Origin: Nostoc sp. LEGE 12450
GTDB lineage: Bacteria; Cyanobacteriota; Cyanobacteriia; Cyanobacteriales; Nostocaceae
Assembly: GCF_015206895.1 (NCBI RefSeq)
Contig: NZ_JADEXU010000024.1
Coordinates: 1 to 64,000 of the forward strand
Reading direction: 5' to 3'
Length of the DNA stretch: 64,000 bases
Below, in pieces: positions 27,512 to 37,987 of the stretch. Under the pieces are notes generated by a model. It ran no database searches. It saw nothing but the letters and a program-made list of their open reading frames with translations, and was not told the DNA's origin. A program made the translations under genes and the position numbers. The first letter of the stretch is position 1. Each line of letters starts with the position of its first letter.

Positions 27512-29593
27512 ATGGCACTGAACTCGCTAACAGACAGTCCTATTGTTGCATTTACAATTCTCTTAACAGTAATCTTTACTGTACCTCCTATATTTGAACG
27601 ATTAAAGCTACCTGGATTAGTGGGGTTGTTAGTTGCAGGTATATTATTAGGGCAAAATGGACTAAAGTTATTAAACCCTGAGTCTGAAACTATCAATCTG
27701 CTCTCGGATATCGGCAAACTTTATTTGATGTTTGTGGCAGGTTTAGAAATTGATTTAGAGCAGTTTCGTAAAACTAGAAATCGCTCAATTGGGTTTGGCA
27801 TTTTAACATTTTTAGTTCCAATGATTGCTGGCATTGCTACAGGACGATTATTCAATTTTGGTTGGAATGCCTCCTTCCTAATTGGTTCTTTACTGGCTTC
27901 TCATACCCTCTTGGCATATCCAATTGTGAGTCGTCTGGGAGTGGTAACGAATGAAGCTGTAACCGTCACGATTGGTGCCACAATTTTTACTGACACAGGT
28001 GCTTTGCTAGTATTAGCGATTTGTGTTGGAATTCACGGAGGAGAATTCTCCGCCATGAGTTTAGCGATTTTATTAGGTGGATTAGCAATTTACACTGCTG
28101 TTGTCCTGTTTGGCTTTGACTGGGCAGGAAAAGAGTTTTTTCGCCGTTCTGGGGATGAACAAAGTAACCAGTTTTTGTTTATATTACTAGCATTATTTTT
28201 GGCATCTGTCGGAGCGCAGGTAATTGGAGTTGAAAAAATTGTTGGTGCTTTTTTAGCAGGTTTAGCTGTCAACGATGTTCTAGGACGTAGCCCAGTCAGA
28301 GAAAAAATCGAGTTTATTGGTAGTGTTTTATTTATCCCTTGTTTCTTTGTGGACATGGGATTATTGATTAATATTCCTGCATTTATCAAAACCCTCAGTT
28401 CAATTTGGCTGACTCTGGTAATTGTAGTAGCTTTGATTGGCAGCAAATTTATAGCAGCATTCTTAGCCAAATTATTGTATCGCTACAACACGGCAGAATT
28501 GCTAACGATGTGGTCATTGTCACTACCACAGGTAGCAGCGACACTAGCAGCAACCTTGGTTGCTTATCAAACGAAAAATCCTGCTGGTGAGCGCTTAATC
28601 AGTGAAGCTGTCTTAAACAGCGTGATTGTCCTCATGCTGGTAACTGCAATTCTGGGCCCCATAATAACAGCACGATTTGCTCCTTCACTACAGCTTTCTC
28701 AGACAGATTTGGAAACAGATAGTTTGACAACTTGGTGGCAAGGTAATGAAAGTCAGCTAGTCGAGAAAAACCAATATCCATTTACTGTAGTAGTGCCAAT
28801 ATACAACCCCCAAACCCAGCGCTATTTAATAGAAATGGCAGCACTACTGGCTAGTCATGAATCTGGAAGGATTGTGCCATTAGCTATTACTAGAGCGCAT
28901 ATTCAGATGGATGACCCGCAGTTAGTAACAGCACTTGATCAAAGTCGAGAAAGATTGAATTTAGCTAAAGAAATCAGTCAAGAATTTGAGGTAGAAGTAT
29001 CGCCAGCAATTCGAATTGATGATGATGCAGCGTTGGGAATTAGCCGTGCCAGTCGAGAACAAAACGCTAGCTTAGTAGTGATGGGCTGGTCGCGGACAAC
29101 AGGTTTGCGTGCCCGCTTATTTGGTAGTGTAATTGATAGCGTTTTCTGGTCTTCTCACTGTCCAGTAGCAGTAACACGTCTCTTGAGCAGTCCTAAAACA
29201 ATCCAAAGAATTCTTGTACCAGTTGGAGACTTAACACGCCAAACCATCGGTGCTTTAAGGTTAGCCCAAATTTTGGCTGATGTTAATCAGGCTGAAGTTG
29301 TGCTGTTACATGTATGCGATCGCAAAACACCTCAGACTCGAGTAGAAAACTTTGTATCTCAATTGTCTGATATTACCTCTAAAAGCCAATTAGAGGTGAA
29401 TACAAATATCCAAACAATCAGGGGTGATGACGTTGCTAGAGTGATAATTCGGGAGGCTCAGGCGTTTGATTTAGCGGTGTTGCGTTCCGTTCGTTATCGC
29501 ACAGCCGGCGGATTAGCCGTCAGCGAAGTGACAACGCAGTTAATTCGAGAATTGAAATGCTCAATTGTATTGCTTGGAGAACCCCACTCATGA
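27512..29593 (+). CDS. CPA2-type cation:proton antiporter with C-terminal universal stress domain
   Basis: 693 residues. The first ~385 form a 12-13 helix Na+/H+ exchanger domain of the monovalent cation:proton antiporter-2 family (GLVGLLVAGILLGQNGLKLL; FVAGLEIDLEQF; GAFLAGLAVNDVLG; VDMGLLIN). The C-terminal ~270 contain two adenine-nucleotide-binding-like universal stress protein (USP) modules. The first carries ASLVVMGWSRTTG and the second ILVPVGDLTRQTIGALRLAQ. It exchanges Na+ or K+ for H+ at the plasma or thylakoid membrane. The USP part probably regulates transport by nucleotide binding. Stand-alone gene. Confidence 0.92.
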   Translation: MALNSLTDSPIVAFTILLTVIFTVPPIFERLKLPGLVGLLVAGILLGQNGLKLLNPESETINLLSDIGKLYLMFVAGLEIDLEQFRKTRNRSIGFGILTFLVPMIAGIATGRLFNFGWNASFLIGSLLASHTLLAYPIVSRLGVVTNEAVTVTIGATIFTDTGALLVLAICVGIHGGEFSAMSLAILLGGLAIYTAVVLFGFDWAGKEFFRRSGDEQSNQFLFILLALFLASVGAQVIGVEKIVGAFLAGLAVNDVLGRSPVREKIEFIGSVLFIPCFFVDMGLLINIPAFIKTLSSIWLTLVIVVALIGSKFIAAFLAKLLYRYNTAELLTMWSLSLPQVAATLAATLVAYQTKNPAGERLISEAVLNSVIVLMLVTAILGPIITARFAPSLQLSQTDLETDSLTTWWQGNESQLVEKNQYPFTVVVPIYNPQTQRYLIEMAALLASHESGRIVPLAITRAHIQMDDPQLVTALDQSRERLNLAKEISQEFEVEVSPAIRIDDDAALGISRASREQNASLVVMGWSRTTGLRARLFGSVIDSVFWSSHCPVAVTRLLSSPKTIQRILVPVGDLTRQTIGALRLAQILADVNQAEVVLLHVCDRKTPQTRVENFVSQLSDITSKSQLEVNTNIQTIRGDDVARVIIREAQAFDLAVLRSVRYRTAGGLAVSEVTTQLIRELKCSIVLLGEPHS

Positions 29594-29646
29594 TGTGGGG
29601 AGTAGTGTGGGCTACTCTTCATAAATTAATGAAAGGTGCGATCGCA

Positions 29647-30636
29647 CTAAACTGTTTGATGAGCTTGTAGCCAATTAAGCAAATCAGCGATCGCACTAAA
29701 ATCTAACAAAGCCTCACCCAGTGCTTCCAAATGTTCTAGAGAAAGACTTTGAATCCGTTCTCGAACTTCGTCGGGTAAATCTCCTACCCGTTTTTGTAGC
29801 TGTCGTAAGACAAGTGCTTGCTCACCTTCCTGTTTTCCTTCATGTTTTCCTTCCTGTTTTCCTTCTTCCTTTCCTCGCTCGTAGCCAATGCGCTCGCCTG
29901 TAGTGATGTAACTCATGGTACGCTCCTGCTCGAATAACTTAAATTCTTGCCAAAATTCTGCTTCTAACGCTTTTGGTAAAATCATAACCCAATCGATAAA
30001 ACGATAGAGGTTGCGAATATCCCTTTCTTGCAGCCCTTGTTCATATAATCGCCGGATTAAGCTAAATTTCCAATTTTTCCGTTCTCCTGGCTGTTTACTA
30101 GTTTGCTGGGTTTTCAAATGTGCCATTACCACCGTTGCAAACGGATTATCGCTATTTTCTAACTCTGTCCATTGTTGTTGATAATCCAGCAGTTTGATAG
30201 TTCCAAATCTAAAATTCAGACCACAATCGGGATAATTGTAACTGTATTGATTTGGTCTCCAAGTAGAGTCAGCATCACACAAAATTGCTAGGCTAATGGC
30301 TGGTTGAGCAAATTTGTCAAAAATTCGCAGGTTGTAAGAAAACATCCTTTGAGCAAAGGTATCTTCTGGTTTGGCCTGAACTTCGACATGAATCAACAGC
30401 CAAATTTCCTCTCCTTGAATTTGCCAGACTTTGACTAACTTATCTGCATATCTTCTACCAAGTTCAGCGTCCCGTGCTATTTGTTGAAATTCCTTATCGA
30501 GAAACTCATGGGGACGTTCCCAATTAATTAATGCTGCTGTTTGGGGGAAGAAAAACTGCATTGCTTGGGGAAAGTAGGCTTCTAAGATTTCTTTCCACGG
30601 CGAATCGTTATCAGCTCTTTCTCGTTCCTCGATCAT
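29647..30636 (-). CDS. Rpn-type PD-(D/E)XK nuclease-family protein with DUF4351-like tail
   Basis: 329 residues. The N-terminal two-thirds match the Rpn/transposase-31 group of cyanobacteria (WKEILEAYFPQAMQFFFP, EWRP-type helix, LIHVEVQAKPE as the E-x-Q active-site strand, FSYNLRIFDKF). The middle has a lysine/glutamate tandem repeat (G-K-x-E-G, about 254-272). The C-terminal 45 residues (LVLRQLQKRVGDLPDEVRER) are DUF4351-like. Rpn proteins are recA-independent recombination-promoting nucleases in E. coli. Copies are abundant in filamentous cyanobacteria and their role there is unknown. The repeat is 12-bp periodic in DNA, so copy-number change is likely. Confidence 0.85.
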   Translation of the reverse strand: MIEERERADNDSPWKEILEAYFPQAMQFFFPQTAALINWERPHEFLDKEFQQIARDAELGRRYADKLVKVWQIQGEEIWLLIHVEVQAKPEDTFAQRMFSYNLRIFDKFAQPAISLAILCDADSTWRPNQYSYNYPDCGLNFRFGTIKLLDYQQQWTELENSDNPFATVVMAHLKTQQTSKQPGERKNWKFSLIRRLYEQGLQERDIRNLYRFIDWVMILPKALEAEFWQEFKLFEQERTMSYITTGERIGYERGKEEGKQEGKHEGKQEGEQALVLRQLQKRVGDLPDEVRERIQSLSLEHLEALGEALLDFSAIADLLNWLQAHQTV

Positions 30637-31059
30637 CAGTTGATTGGTAAATTTATGTTCTTAATAGTAAGGTGTGAGCAGCCAATATTTTTCAGACAGG
30701 TTAGAAGTTCCTCTTTCGCGTACATTCCCTTTAGCTTGTAAATAAGCCAAAATGAGACTTAATGCTTAAGATTGTTTTTGGTGCGATCGCTCATCGTCTT
30801 TCGAAAATTCGCCACAGTCATCATAATATTTTCACCGCAGACGACAGGGAGAAATAACGATCGCTCTCCACGGAAGTTTCATTTTTCTCCGGAAATAGCA
30901 AAAATTTTTCATCCAACAAGAGAAATTTGCTCATTTTATTATTAATTTTTGTAAAATTGATGTCTTCAAGACTAGAAACCTGATATCTAGATAGCTAAAC
31001 TAACAAACAGTGCATCTGTACTGTTAATTATTAAAAGTAGATGTGGCGCTATAGCGTGA
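30637..31059. other. Spacer between divergent nuclease and sbcC genes
   Basis: About 420 bp with HIP1-like GCGATCGC at 30782 and AT-rich promoter-like sequence near 30930-31000. No hidden gene, RNA or repeat is evident. Confidence 0.4.
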
Positions 31060-34000
31060 ATGATCCCAGTACAACTTATCCTCAAAAACTTTCTTAGTTA
31101 CCGTGATGCAACTTTAGATTTTCGTGGTTTGCATACGGCTTGTATTTCGGGTTCCAATGGTGCGGGTAAATCTTCGCTTCTGGAAGCAATCACTTGGGCA
31201 ATTTGGGGTGAAAGCCGCGCCACTGCTGAAGATGATGTCATCTATTCTGGCGCTAAAGAAGTTCGGGTTGATTTTACTTTTCAAAGTAACCAGCAAAAAT
31301 ATCGGGTGATTCGTACCCGAATTCGGGGAGGTACTAGCGTTCTTGAATTTCAAATAGAAATCCCATCTGGGTTTCGCTCACTTACTGGCAAAGGGGTAAG
31401 AGCAACCCAAGATTTGATTTTAGAACATATCAAGCTCGATTACGATACATTTATTAATTCTGCTTATTTACGTCAAGGCCGTGCCGATGAATTCATGCTC
31501 AAGCGCCCCACGGAACGCAAAGAAATTTTAGCGGAGTTATTGAAACTCAATCAGTATGATGATTTGGAAGAACGAGCAAAGGAATCTTCTCGTCAGTTCA
31601 AAGCACGGGCAGTAGAGTTAGAGCGTTCTTTGGAGTCGATTAAAACTCAGCTGCAACAACGTGAGAGAACCGAAGCGCAAAGAGTCGAGTTAGAAGCTGA
31701 ACTCAACCAACTGCAACAGGTACAAGCATTTGATAATATTCAATTACAAAGTTTGCAAGTTGTCCAGCACCAGCGCCAAAATTGGGAACAACAACTCAGT
31801 TTTGTAAAGCAGCAATACCAAAATCTTACCCAAGATTGCGATCGCCTCCAACAAGAACAATCAGCTATTGGCTCTCAGTTATCAGATTTAGAAAAAATAC
31901 TACACCAAGAAGCTGAAATTAAAGCTGGGTACGCCCAATATCAAAGTCTCCAATCTCAAGAAGAAGCCTTTGCTGCCAAATTTGAAGAATACACCCGCGT
32001 TCAACAAACTCGCCAACAAAAGCAACAACAGCTTACCAAACAAATTCATGAAATCGAACGGCAACTGCAACAAGCCCAAGCGCAGTTAGAAGCTTTGCAG
32101 CAACAAGAGCGAGATATTCAACAAACTTTGACTAAATCAGGTGAAGTCGAAGCTGCTTTGGCACAATTAACCGCAGCTCGTCACCATGTTGCTCGCTTAG
32201 ATGAACTGCAAATGCAAGTTACTCCGTTGTTGCAACAACGAGCAACTTTACAAAGCCAACTGGATCGCACTCATGCTGGTTTAGTAGCGCGACTCGAACA
32301 ACTCCAAAGTACTGAGAACCAATTGCAACGCCAGCAGCACCGCCAACCGCAACTACAACAAGCGGTGATGGATGTAGCAATCCAGATTGAGGAACTGGAG
32401 AAAAAGCGGGTTTATCTGCAACGAGTCCAGGAAAAAGGGCATGAAAGGCGACACTTTATTGAACGTCTGCAAGCTCATCAACGTGACTATGAAAAGCTAT
32501 TGGGAGAATTAGAGCAAAAATTACAAATGCTGCAAAATCCTGAAGCACTTTGTCCATTGTGCGAACGCCCTTTAGACGAACATCATTGGAGCCGGGTGGT
32601 GGAAAAAACCCAGGCTGAGTTAGAGGATACCCAAGGGCAGTTTTGGGTAGTGCGGGAACAAATGGCTGTGTCTGATAGAGAAATTCAGGTACTTAGGCAG
32701 GAATATCGAGAAATTTCGCAACAATTGGCGGGCTACGATGGTTTACGCGAACAACGGGGACAGTTGGCAGCACAATTAGAAGCGACAACTGATGTCCAAC
32801 AACAGTTACAACAAATTGCTGTTGAAAAACAACATTTAGAGCGATCGCTCCAAGCTGGTGATTATGCTCCCGATAAACAAGCCGAACTCCGACAGCTAGA
32901 CCAATATCTGCAACAAGCTAATTATAATGAACAAGACCACGCTCTCGCCCGGAGTGAAGTTGAGCGGTGGCGATGGGCAGAAATTAAACAAGGGCAGATT
33001 AAAGATGCTACTAAGCGACAAGCGCAACTATTAGCCCGAAAACCAGAATTAAAATCCCAAATTGCTCAGTTACAAGTCAGAATCCAGCAGGATCAGACTG
33101 ATTCTGAATGTGCTAAACAAATTGCGGCTCTTGAACGTCACATTACTGAAATTGGCTACAGTTCCGAGCAGCACAATAATTTACGTCTGGCTGTTCGCCA
33201 AGCTCAATCTTGGCATTTGCGGTATCAACAACTGCTATCAGCCCAGCAGCAGTATCCCCAACTCCAGACGAGATTGCAAGAGTTAGAGGAATCCAGAAGC
33301 ACCAGAGTAAGGGAGCGGCAAAAACTTGGCGGACAAATCGAAAGCATTATCCAGCAACTACAAGCAACAGCTAACCCATCTGCCCAAATTCAAGCTTTAG
33401 AGCAACAGTTAGCAATCCGTAGACGGCAACTCGATGAACAAATAGCCAAGTTGGGGCGTTTGGAACAGCTGGCGCTTCAACTGGAAACGCTGCAAATTCA
33501 GTACGAACAACAGCAGCAGCAATTACAATCTTGCAAGCAGGAATATCGTGTTTATCAGGAATTAGCGCAAGCTTTTGGTAAAAATGGCATCCAAGCACTG
33601 ATGATTGAGAATGTGCTGCCGCAACTAGAAGCCGAGACAAATCAATTACTTTCGCGGCTGAGTGGTAATCAGTTTCATGTACAATTTATTACTCAAAAAG
33701 CTGGGCGTAGTGCTAAATCAACTAAGAAAAATGCCAAGCTGATAGACACCCTAGATATTTTAATCGCCGATTCTAGAGGAACGCGATCTTATGAAACTTA
33801 CTCTGGTGGAGAAGCCTTTAGAATTAACTTTGCCATCCGTTTAGCCCTGGCAAAATTATTAGCACAACGGGCAGGGGCGGCTTTGCAATTGTTGATTGTA
33901 GATGAAGGTTTTGGTACACAGGATGCCGAAGGATGCGATCGCTTGATTGCAGCGATTAATGCAATCGCCTCCGATTTTGCCTGCATCCTCACTGTCACCC

Positions 34001-34086
34001 ACATGCCCCACCTCAAAGAAGCTTTCCAAGCCAGGATTGAAGTGAATAAAACTCAAGAAGGTTCGCAGTTGAGTTTGTCAATTTAA
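31060..34086 (+). CDS. sbcC: SbcC-type SMC-family exonuclease ATPase subunit
   Basis: Large subunit of the SbcCD (Rad50-Mre11-like) nuclease, which cleaves DNA hairpins and processes double-strand ends. 1008 residues. The Walker A motif GSNGAGKSS is at 31-39. Long Gln-rich coiled coils (about 180-490 and 515-870) flank a zinc hook CPLC near 498-501. The ABC signature is TYSGGEAFRI and the Walker B is LLIVDEGFG near 944-951. No sbcD gene is adjacent. The 3' end overlaps the stop of the convergent PG-binding gene by 4 bp. The coiled coil is unusually glutamine-rich, as in other cyanobacterial SbcC proteins. Confidence 0.95.
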   Translation: MIPVQLILKNFLSYRDATLDFRGLHTACISGSNGAGKSSLLEAITWAIWGESRATAEDDVIYSGAKEVRVDFTFQSNQQKYRVIRTRIRGGTSVLEFQIEIPSGFRSLTGKGVRATQDLILEHIKLDYDTFINSAYLRQGRADEFMLKRPTERKEILAELLKLNQYDDLEERAKESSRQFKARAVELERSLESIKTQLQQRERTEAQRVELEAELNQLQQVQAFDNIQLQSLQVVQHQRQNWEQQLSFVKQQYQNLTQDCDRLQQEQSAIGSQLSDLEKILHQEAEIKAGYAQYQSLQSQEEAFAAKFEEYTRVQQTRQQKQQQLTKQIHEIERQLQQAQAQLEALQQQERDIQQTLTKSGEVEAALAQLTAARHHVARLDELQMQVTPLLQQRATLQSQLDRTHAGLVARLEQLQSTENQLQRQQHRQPQLQQAVMDVAIQIEELEKKRVYLQRVQEKGHERRHFIERLQAHQRDYEKLLGELEQKLQMLQNPEALCPLCERPLDEHHWSRVVEKTQAELEDTQGQFWVVREQMAVSDREIQVLRQEYREISQQLAGYDGLREQRGQLAAQLEATTDVQQQLQQIAVEKQHLERSLQAGDYAPDKQAELRQLDQYLQQANYNEQDHALARSEVERWRWAEIKQGQIKDATKRQAQLLARKPELKSQIAQLQVRIQQDQTDSECAKQIAALERHITEIGYSSEQHNNLRLAVRQAQSWHLRYQQLLSAQQQYPQLQTRLQELEESRSTRVRERQKLGGQIESIIQQLQATANPSAQIQALEQQLAIRRRQLDEQIAKLGRLEQLALQLETLQIQYEQQQQQLQSCKQEYRVYQELAQAFGKNGIQALMIENVLPQLEAETNQLLSRLSGNQFHVQFITQKAGRSAKSTKKNAKLIDTLDILIADSRGTRSYETYSGGEAFRINFAIRLALAKLLAQRAGAALQLLIVDEGFGTQDAEGCDRLIAAINAIASDFACILTVTHMPHLKEAFQARIEVNKTQEGSQLSLSI

Positions 34087-35552
34087 TTGAATTTTACCCG
34101 TGCATCCAGACCATAGGAACGAAGCATTTTCGTTAGGGTTTCGGCTTGTGCGCGATCGCTAAATGCTCCAGCATTCACATAATCCCCTAGATGGGATTGC
34201 TCTGTAACCGCATTGGGTATATATTGTTGCACCTTACTCAGAGTATCGTTATTCGAAATTGGCACTATTACTCTGTAAGGATTACTAGCAACTAATGTGT
34301 TGCCATTAGTCCCAGGTACAGCATAGGCATTGGCAGGAGGTAATACATAGCGATTATTTTCAGGTGTAGCATAGCCAGTATTAACAGGTACTAGATAGCG
34401 AGTTTCAGGTAATACAGAGCCATTAGCCTCAGTATAATTGCCCCCAGTTGAGCTATCTAACCCTAATGCTTGCCAAGTTTGCCAATCTACATTTCCAGTA
34501 ACATTAATTCGAGAATCTTGCTGGAATGAAATTACGGATGCTCTAGTGTAATCACTGAAAAATCCATCAGGATTGGTATTAGAGAAACCCAACTGCGATA
34601 AACGCTCTTGAACTAATGCGACATTATCTCCGCGATCGCCTACAGTCAGATAATCTCTGCTCGGTTGTTGAGTAATAGATCCACCCGTTGAGACTCTACG
34701 CACTGCATCTAAAACTTGAGCATTGGCAATGCCGTTAACCGGTAGACGATAATTTCGCTGGAATTTGCTCACAGCATCTCTAGTTATTGGGCCAATAGTC
34801 CCAGTAGGACTAGTATTAAAATAACCTAGCTGCTGCAAACGCCCTTGTAGTTCTTTCACTTGTTGAGTAGAAAGACTTGACGATCTAGACGATCTAGCTT
34901 GAGTTGGAGAGGAACCTAGTAGTGCATTCCAAGTTTGTCGATTCACAATCCCGTTAGCAGCTATGCGATAATTTCGCTGCAATTTAATCACGGCATTTCT
35001 AGTCATTGGGCCGAAATTCCCATTGGGAGTAGCATTCAAGTAGCCTAACTGCCGCAGACGTTGTTGTAACCTTGTCACGGCTGCACCAGTTTTGCCTTGA
35101 GAGAGAACGGGATATTGACCACTTGACCGCGATGCACTGCTAGTATTCCTACTTTGACATGCTCGTTGTAATGCTTGTTGCGTATTAATACCCACAACCC
35201 CATCAGCAGGTATTCTGTTCGCTTGCTGGAATTTGATCACAGCGTTTTGAGTCAGACTAGCAAACTTACCACTCACTGGACCGTTAAAGTAGCCTAACTT
35301 TTTTAAACACCTCTGGCTACTGCTAACTTCTGGCCCATTACTTCCGATTTTTTGAAGTGCTAAAGATTGCCCTGCGATACTCAGAAGCCCCGTAATTATT
35401 GCCGCAGACAAAAGACGCATCGTCGCACCGCTAGATAACTTTTTCCAATTCAAAAATTTGAAATTAGCTACGGTAGGAACAACCTTGACGCTTTCAGATG
35501 CCTCATAGACTGAGGCAAGCTTGGTTAAATAGCTATCTACCCCTGTTTTCAC
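34083..35552 (-). CDS. Exported peptidoglycan-binding protein with SPOR-like C-terminus
   Basis: 489 residues. A GTG start at 35552 gives the N-terminal cytoplasmic extension common to this cyanobacterial group. A hydrophobic export segment follows (MRLLSAAIITGLLSIAG, about 45-61); translation could also begin at that Met (35420). Four PG_binding_1 repeats come next (about 72-130, 147-205, 225-285, 300-365), each with an LGY/F-N-P-x-G-x-F/I-x-P-x-T/TR motif. A proline/tyrosine-rich linker leads to a C-terminal SPOR-like segment (VNAGAFSDRAQAETLTKMLR). It should sit in the periplasm on denuded glycan strands. No hydrolase domain is present. Confidence 0.88.
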   Translation of the reverse strand: MKTGVDSYLTKLASVYEASESVKVVPTVANFKFLNWKKLSSGATMRLLSAAIITGLLSIAGQSLALQKIGSNGPEVSSSQRCLKKLGYFNGPVSGKFASLTQNAVIKFQQANRIPADGVVGINTQQALQRACQSRNTSSASRSSGQYPVLSQGKTGAAVTRLQQRLRQLGYLNATPNGNFGPMTRNAVIKLQRNYRIAANGIVNRQTWNALLGSSPTQARSSRSSSLSTQQVKELQGRLQQLGYFNTSPTGTIGPITRDAVSKFQRNYRLPVNGIANAQVLDAVRRVSTGGSITQQPSRDYLTVGDRGDNVALVQERLSQLGFSNTNPDGFFSDYTRASVISFQQDSRINVTGNVDWQTWQALGLDSSTGGNYTEANGSVLPETRYLVPVNTGYATPENNRYVLPPANAYAVPGTNGNTLVASNPYRVIVPISNNDTLSKVQQYIPNAVTEQSHLGDYVNAGAFSDRAQAETLTKMLRSYGLDARVKFN

Positions 35553-35740
35553 TTGCTTTTTTTCAAGTTATGACCATACAAGATTATACTGCTTTCTCTG
35601 TGTCATGTTTGTTATTTGTATGATTCTTTACAAGTAATTTTTTAGAAGAAACAGGAGGTAGGGGAACTGCTCTGAACAAAGGAGAAAAAATTAAAAGAGC
35701 CATGACGGTTCCAGAGCAACAAAATTTATTTATGGAATTT

Positions 35741-36292
35741 TTATTGCTCTGTTTTTTCTGTATCCTCTGGTTTTTCAGGCTTTTGTTCATCAACTTTTTC
35801 AGTATTACCTGCTTTCACCCAACCTTCTTGTTCGCTATCTTCCAAACGGATCTTTTGCCAACCTTTGTCCTCGCTCTCTTCCAAAATAATAATTTTTTGA
35901 TTAAAAGCAACCCCACCAATTTTTTCAGCCTCTAGATTTGGTTGCGATCGCAAACTCAAGCCTTCAGCCCAACTAACACGTCCTCGGTAAGCTCCCGATG
36001 GCAATGCTTTTGGTGATGGGGTAGCCTTTGGTGATGCTGTGGGAGTAGGGCTTGAGCTTGGAGACGATTTAGTAGTAGATGTCCCAGGTGTCAGGCTGGG
36101 TTTAGCTCCTCCAAGCTCAGTTCCTTTTGGAGCTTGGGCTTTCACCGAGGGACTATCGTTGGAATAAACAGGTTTGGCAGGGGGTATGCCGGTGCGATTC
36201 ATAAAATAGAGTGCAATTGCAGCGCCGCCACCTATTAGTACAGCGATCGCTAAGAAAATCCCAAGTATAAATTTTGTTAAGCCAGACAACAT
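35741..36292 (-). CDS. Membrane-anchored SH3-domain protein
   Basis: 183 residues. One N-terminal transmembrane helix (about 5-30) is followed by a Ser/Thr/Pro-rich linker (65-100). A bacterial SH3 (SH3b) domain lies at 102-162 (GLSLRSQPNLEAEKIGGV, GWQKIRLEDSEQEGWVKAG). The tail is a highly charged KPEKPEDTEKTEQ. It probably binds peptidoglycan or another envelope ligand. It lies 120 bp downstream of the Ycf46 gene with an intervening hairpin, and upstream of the PG-binding gene on the same strand. Confidence 0.8.
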   Translation of the reverse strand: MLSGLTKFILGIFLAIAVLIGGGAAIALYFMNRTGIPPAKPVYSNDSPSVKAQAPKGTELGGAKPSLTPGTSTTKSSPSSSPTPTASPKATPSPKALPSGAYRGRVSWAEGLSLRSQPNLEAEKIGGVAFNQKIIILEESEDKGWQKIRLEDSEQEGWVKAGNTEKVDEQKPEKPEDTEKTEQ

Positions 36293-36320
36293 AGTTAAAA
36301 CCCGATCGCCAGTGGTAAAT

Positions 36321-36366
36321 AGTCAATAGTCAATAGTAATTCATGATTAACTGTTGACTATTGACT
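36321..36366 (-). repeat. Hairpin made from a heptad repeat
   Basis: AGTCAATAGTCAA (36321-36333) is exactly complementary to 36354-36366, with a 20-base loop. It lies just beyond the stop of the Ycf46 gene and is AT-rich. It may end the Ycf46 transcript or be a repeat pair. Confidence 0.5.
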
Positions 36367-36411
36367 CAGCAATTATTAACTGATCAATTATTGTAGCTAC
36401 TGTTAAAGCGT

Positions 36412-37923
36412 TCACGTAGTGCGCCGGAGGCGTTCGCTTAAAGGATTATGTTTCGACGCTAAACGCGCTCTCCCAGCCGCCGCCCATTCTTGGAGTTGCT
36501 GAATTTGCTCTACAGCAGTTCGCGCCAAGGGGATGATCTGACTCGCGGCTTCTAAAATATCGTCAGTAGCAAAGTCGCGGTTTTGGCTAAATCCAATATG
36601 CATCGCTTCAATTAAAGTTTGCTCAATCTCTGCGCCGGAAAAATCAGGCGTTTCATAAGCTAACCTTTCGATGTCATAACTTTTCAAGTTATGGGGGCGC
36701 AATCGGGATAAATGAACATCATAAATTGCTTTTCTCTCTTCTTGGGTGGGCAATCCCACAAAGAAAATTTCATCAAATCGCCCTTTGCGAAGCATTTCTG
36801 GCGGTAGGGCTTGGATGTCGTTGGCAGTGGCGACGACAAACACGGGTGAAGTTTTTTCGGCTAGCCAATTGATAAAAGTACCAAATACACGGCTGGCTGT
36901 TCCGGCATCACCTTTGCTACCAATTCCGGCAAAGGCTTTATCTATTTCATCAATCCACAAAATACAGGGAGCAAGGGCTTCGGCTACTTGGATCATTTGC
37001 CGAGTTCGAGATTCTGATTCACCCACCAAACCACCAAATAACCTTCCCACATCCAGACGTAGCAAGGGTAAATGCCAGTGATGAGCGATCGCTTTTGCCG
37101 TTAATGATTTACCAGTTCCCTGAATACCCACCAACATTAAACCACGGGGGTGCGGTAATCCGTACTGTCGGGCCTTATCAGTAAATGAGCCTCCCCGACG
37201 GATCAGCCAGTCTTTCAAGTTATCGAGTCCGCCAATATCAGAAATTTGCTCAGTGGCGGGGTAGAAGTCCAGGATTTGGGTTTGGCGGATAGTTTGGCGC
37301 TTTTCTTCCAAAACGAGATCCACGTCTTCTGGTTGCAATTCACCGTGGGTAGCGATCGCCTTTGCCAAAACTCGGCGAATCCGTTCCATCGAAAGCCCTT
37401 GACAAGAGCGCACCAAGTCATCTAAAACTTGGCCAGAAAGCGAGTTACCAGTACTTTGTAACAAACGATCTATCTCAGTTTTAATTTCTGGGGCGGCGGG
37501 TAAGGGAAACTCGACGACTGTCAAAACTTCGGTTAAATCGTCAGGAATAGCGATACGCGGCGACAATAGGACAATATTTTTTGGTTGCGACTTGAGGAGT
37601 CTGGACAGATTGCGGAGTTTGCGGGCGATCGCAACATCATCTAAAAAGCGATGATAATCTCGTAAAATCAATACAGCTGGCGCGGAAGCTGGTAATTTTT
37701 CGATAAATTCTAAAGCTTGCAACGGGTTACGTCGCCCAAACCCTACATCATTGGGGTTCCCTTGATAGCCATCGACAAAATCCCAAGTATACACTGGGCG
37801 ATTACCCTGGTTGGTTGCTTCTTCCCGAATAGCTGCTTCTACCCGTTCTTCCTCATAAGTGGGAATATAAATTAAAGGGTAGCGGGCACGTAGCAGCAGT
37901 TTAAACTCTTCACGGAAGTTCAT
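36412..37923 (-). CDS. ycf46: Ycf46-like AAA+ ATPase
   Basis: 503 residues. The N-terminal region (1-210) has the family start [20 protein letters not shown]. The AAA+ module spans about 225-450, with Walker A GIQGTGKS at 266-273, Walker [12 protein letters not shown] near 318-329 and the second region of homology GRFDEIFFV. Ycf46 is conserved in algal plastids and cyanobacteria. It is linked to regulation of photosynthesis and carbon use in the literature I know, but its substrate is unclear. Divergent from the HEAT-repeat gene, 64 bp apart. Confidence 0.92.
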   Translation of the reverse strand: MNFREEFKLLLRARYPLIYIPTYEEERVEAAIREEATNQGNRPVYTWDFVDGYQGNPNDVGFGRRNPLQALEFIEKLPASAPAVLILRDYHRFLDDVAIARKLRNLSRLLKSQPKNIVLLSPRIAIPDDLTEVLTVVEFPLPAAPEIKTEIDRLLQSTGNSLSGQVLDDLVRSCQGLSMERIRRVLAKAIATHGELQPEDVDLVLEEKRQTIRQTQILDFYPATEQISDIGGLDNLKDWLIRRGGSFTDKARQYGLPHPRGLMLVGIQGTGKSLTAKAIAHHWHLPLLRLDVGRLFGGLVGESESRTRQMIQVAEALAPCILWIDEIDKAFAGIGSKGDAGTASRVFGTFINWLAEKTSPVFVVATANDIQALPPEMLRKGRFDEIFFVGLPTQEERKAIYDVHLSRLRPHNLKSYDIERLAYETPDFSGAEIEQTLIEAMHIGFSQNRDFATDDILEAASQIIPLARTAVEQIQQLQEWAAAGRARLASKHNPLSERLRRTT

Positions 37924-37987
37924 ATATAGCTGTTATTGGTTAGTTTCTCTTGAACGCAATGTACAACTTTCTTGGTTCAGAAAGCCA

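Noticed and set aside
29800-29890. 12-bp tandem repeats (GAAGGAAAACAG type)
   Set aside because: They encode the Gly-Lys-Glu repeat of the Rpn-type protein and are not an independent element.
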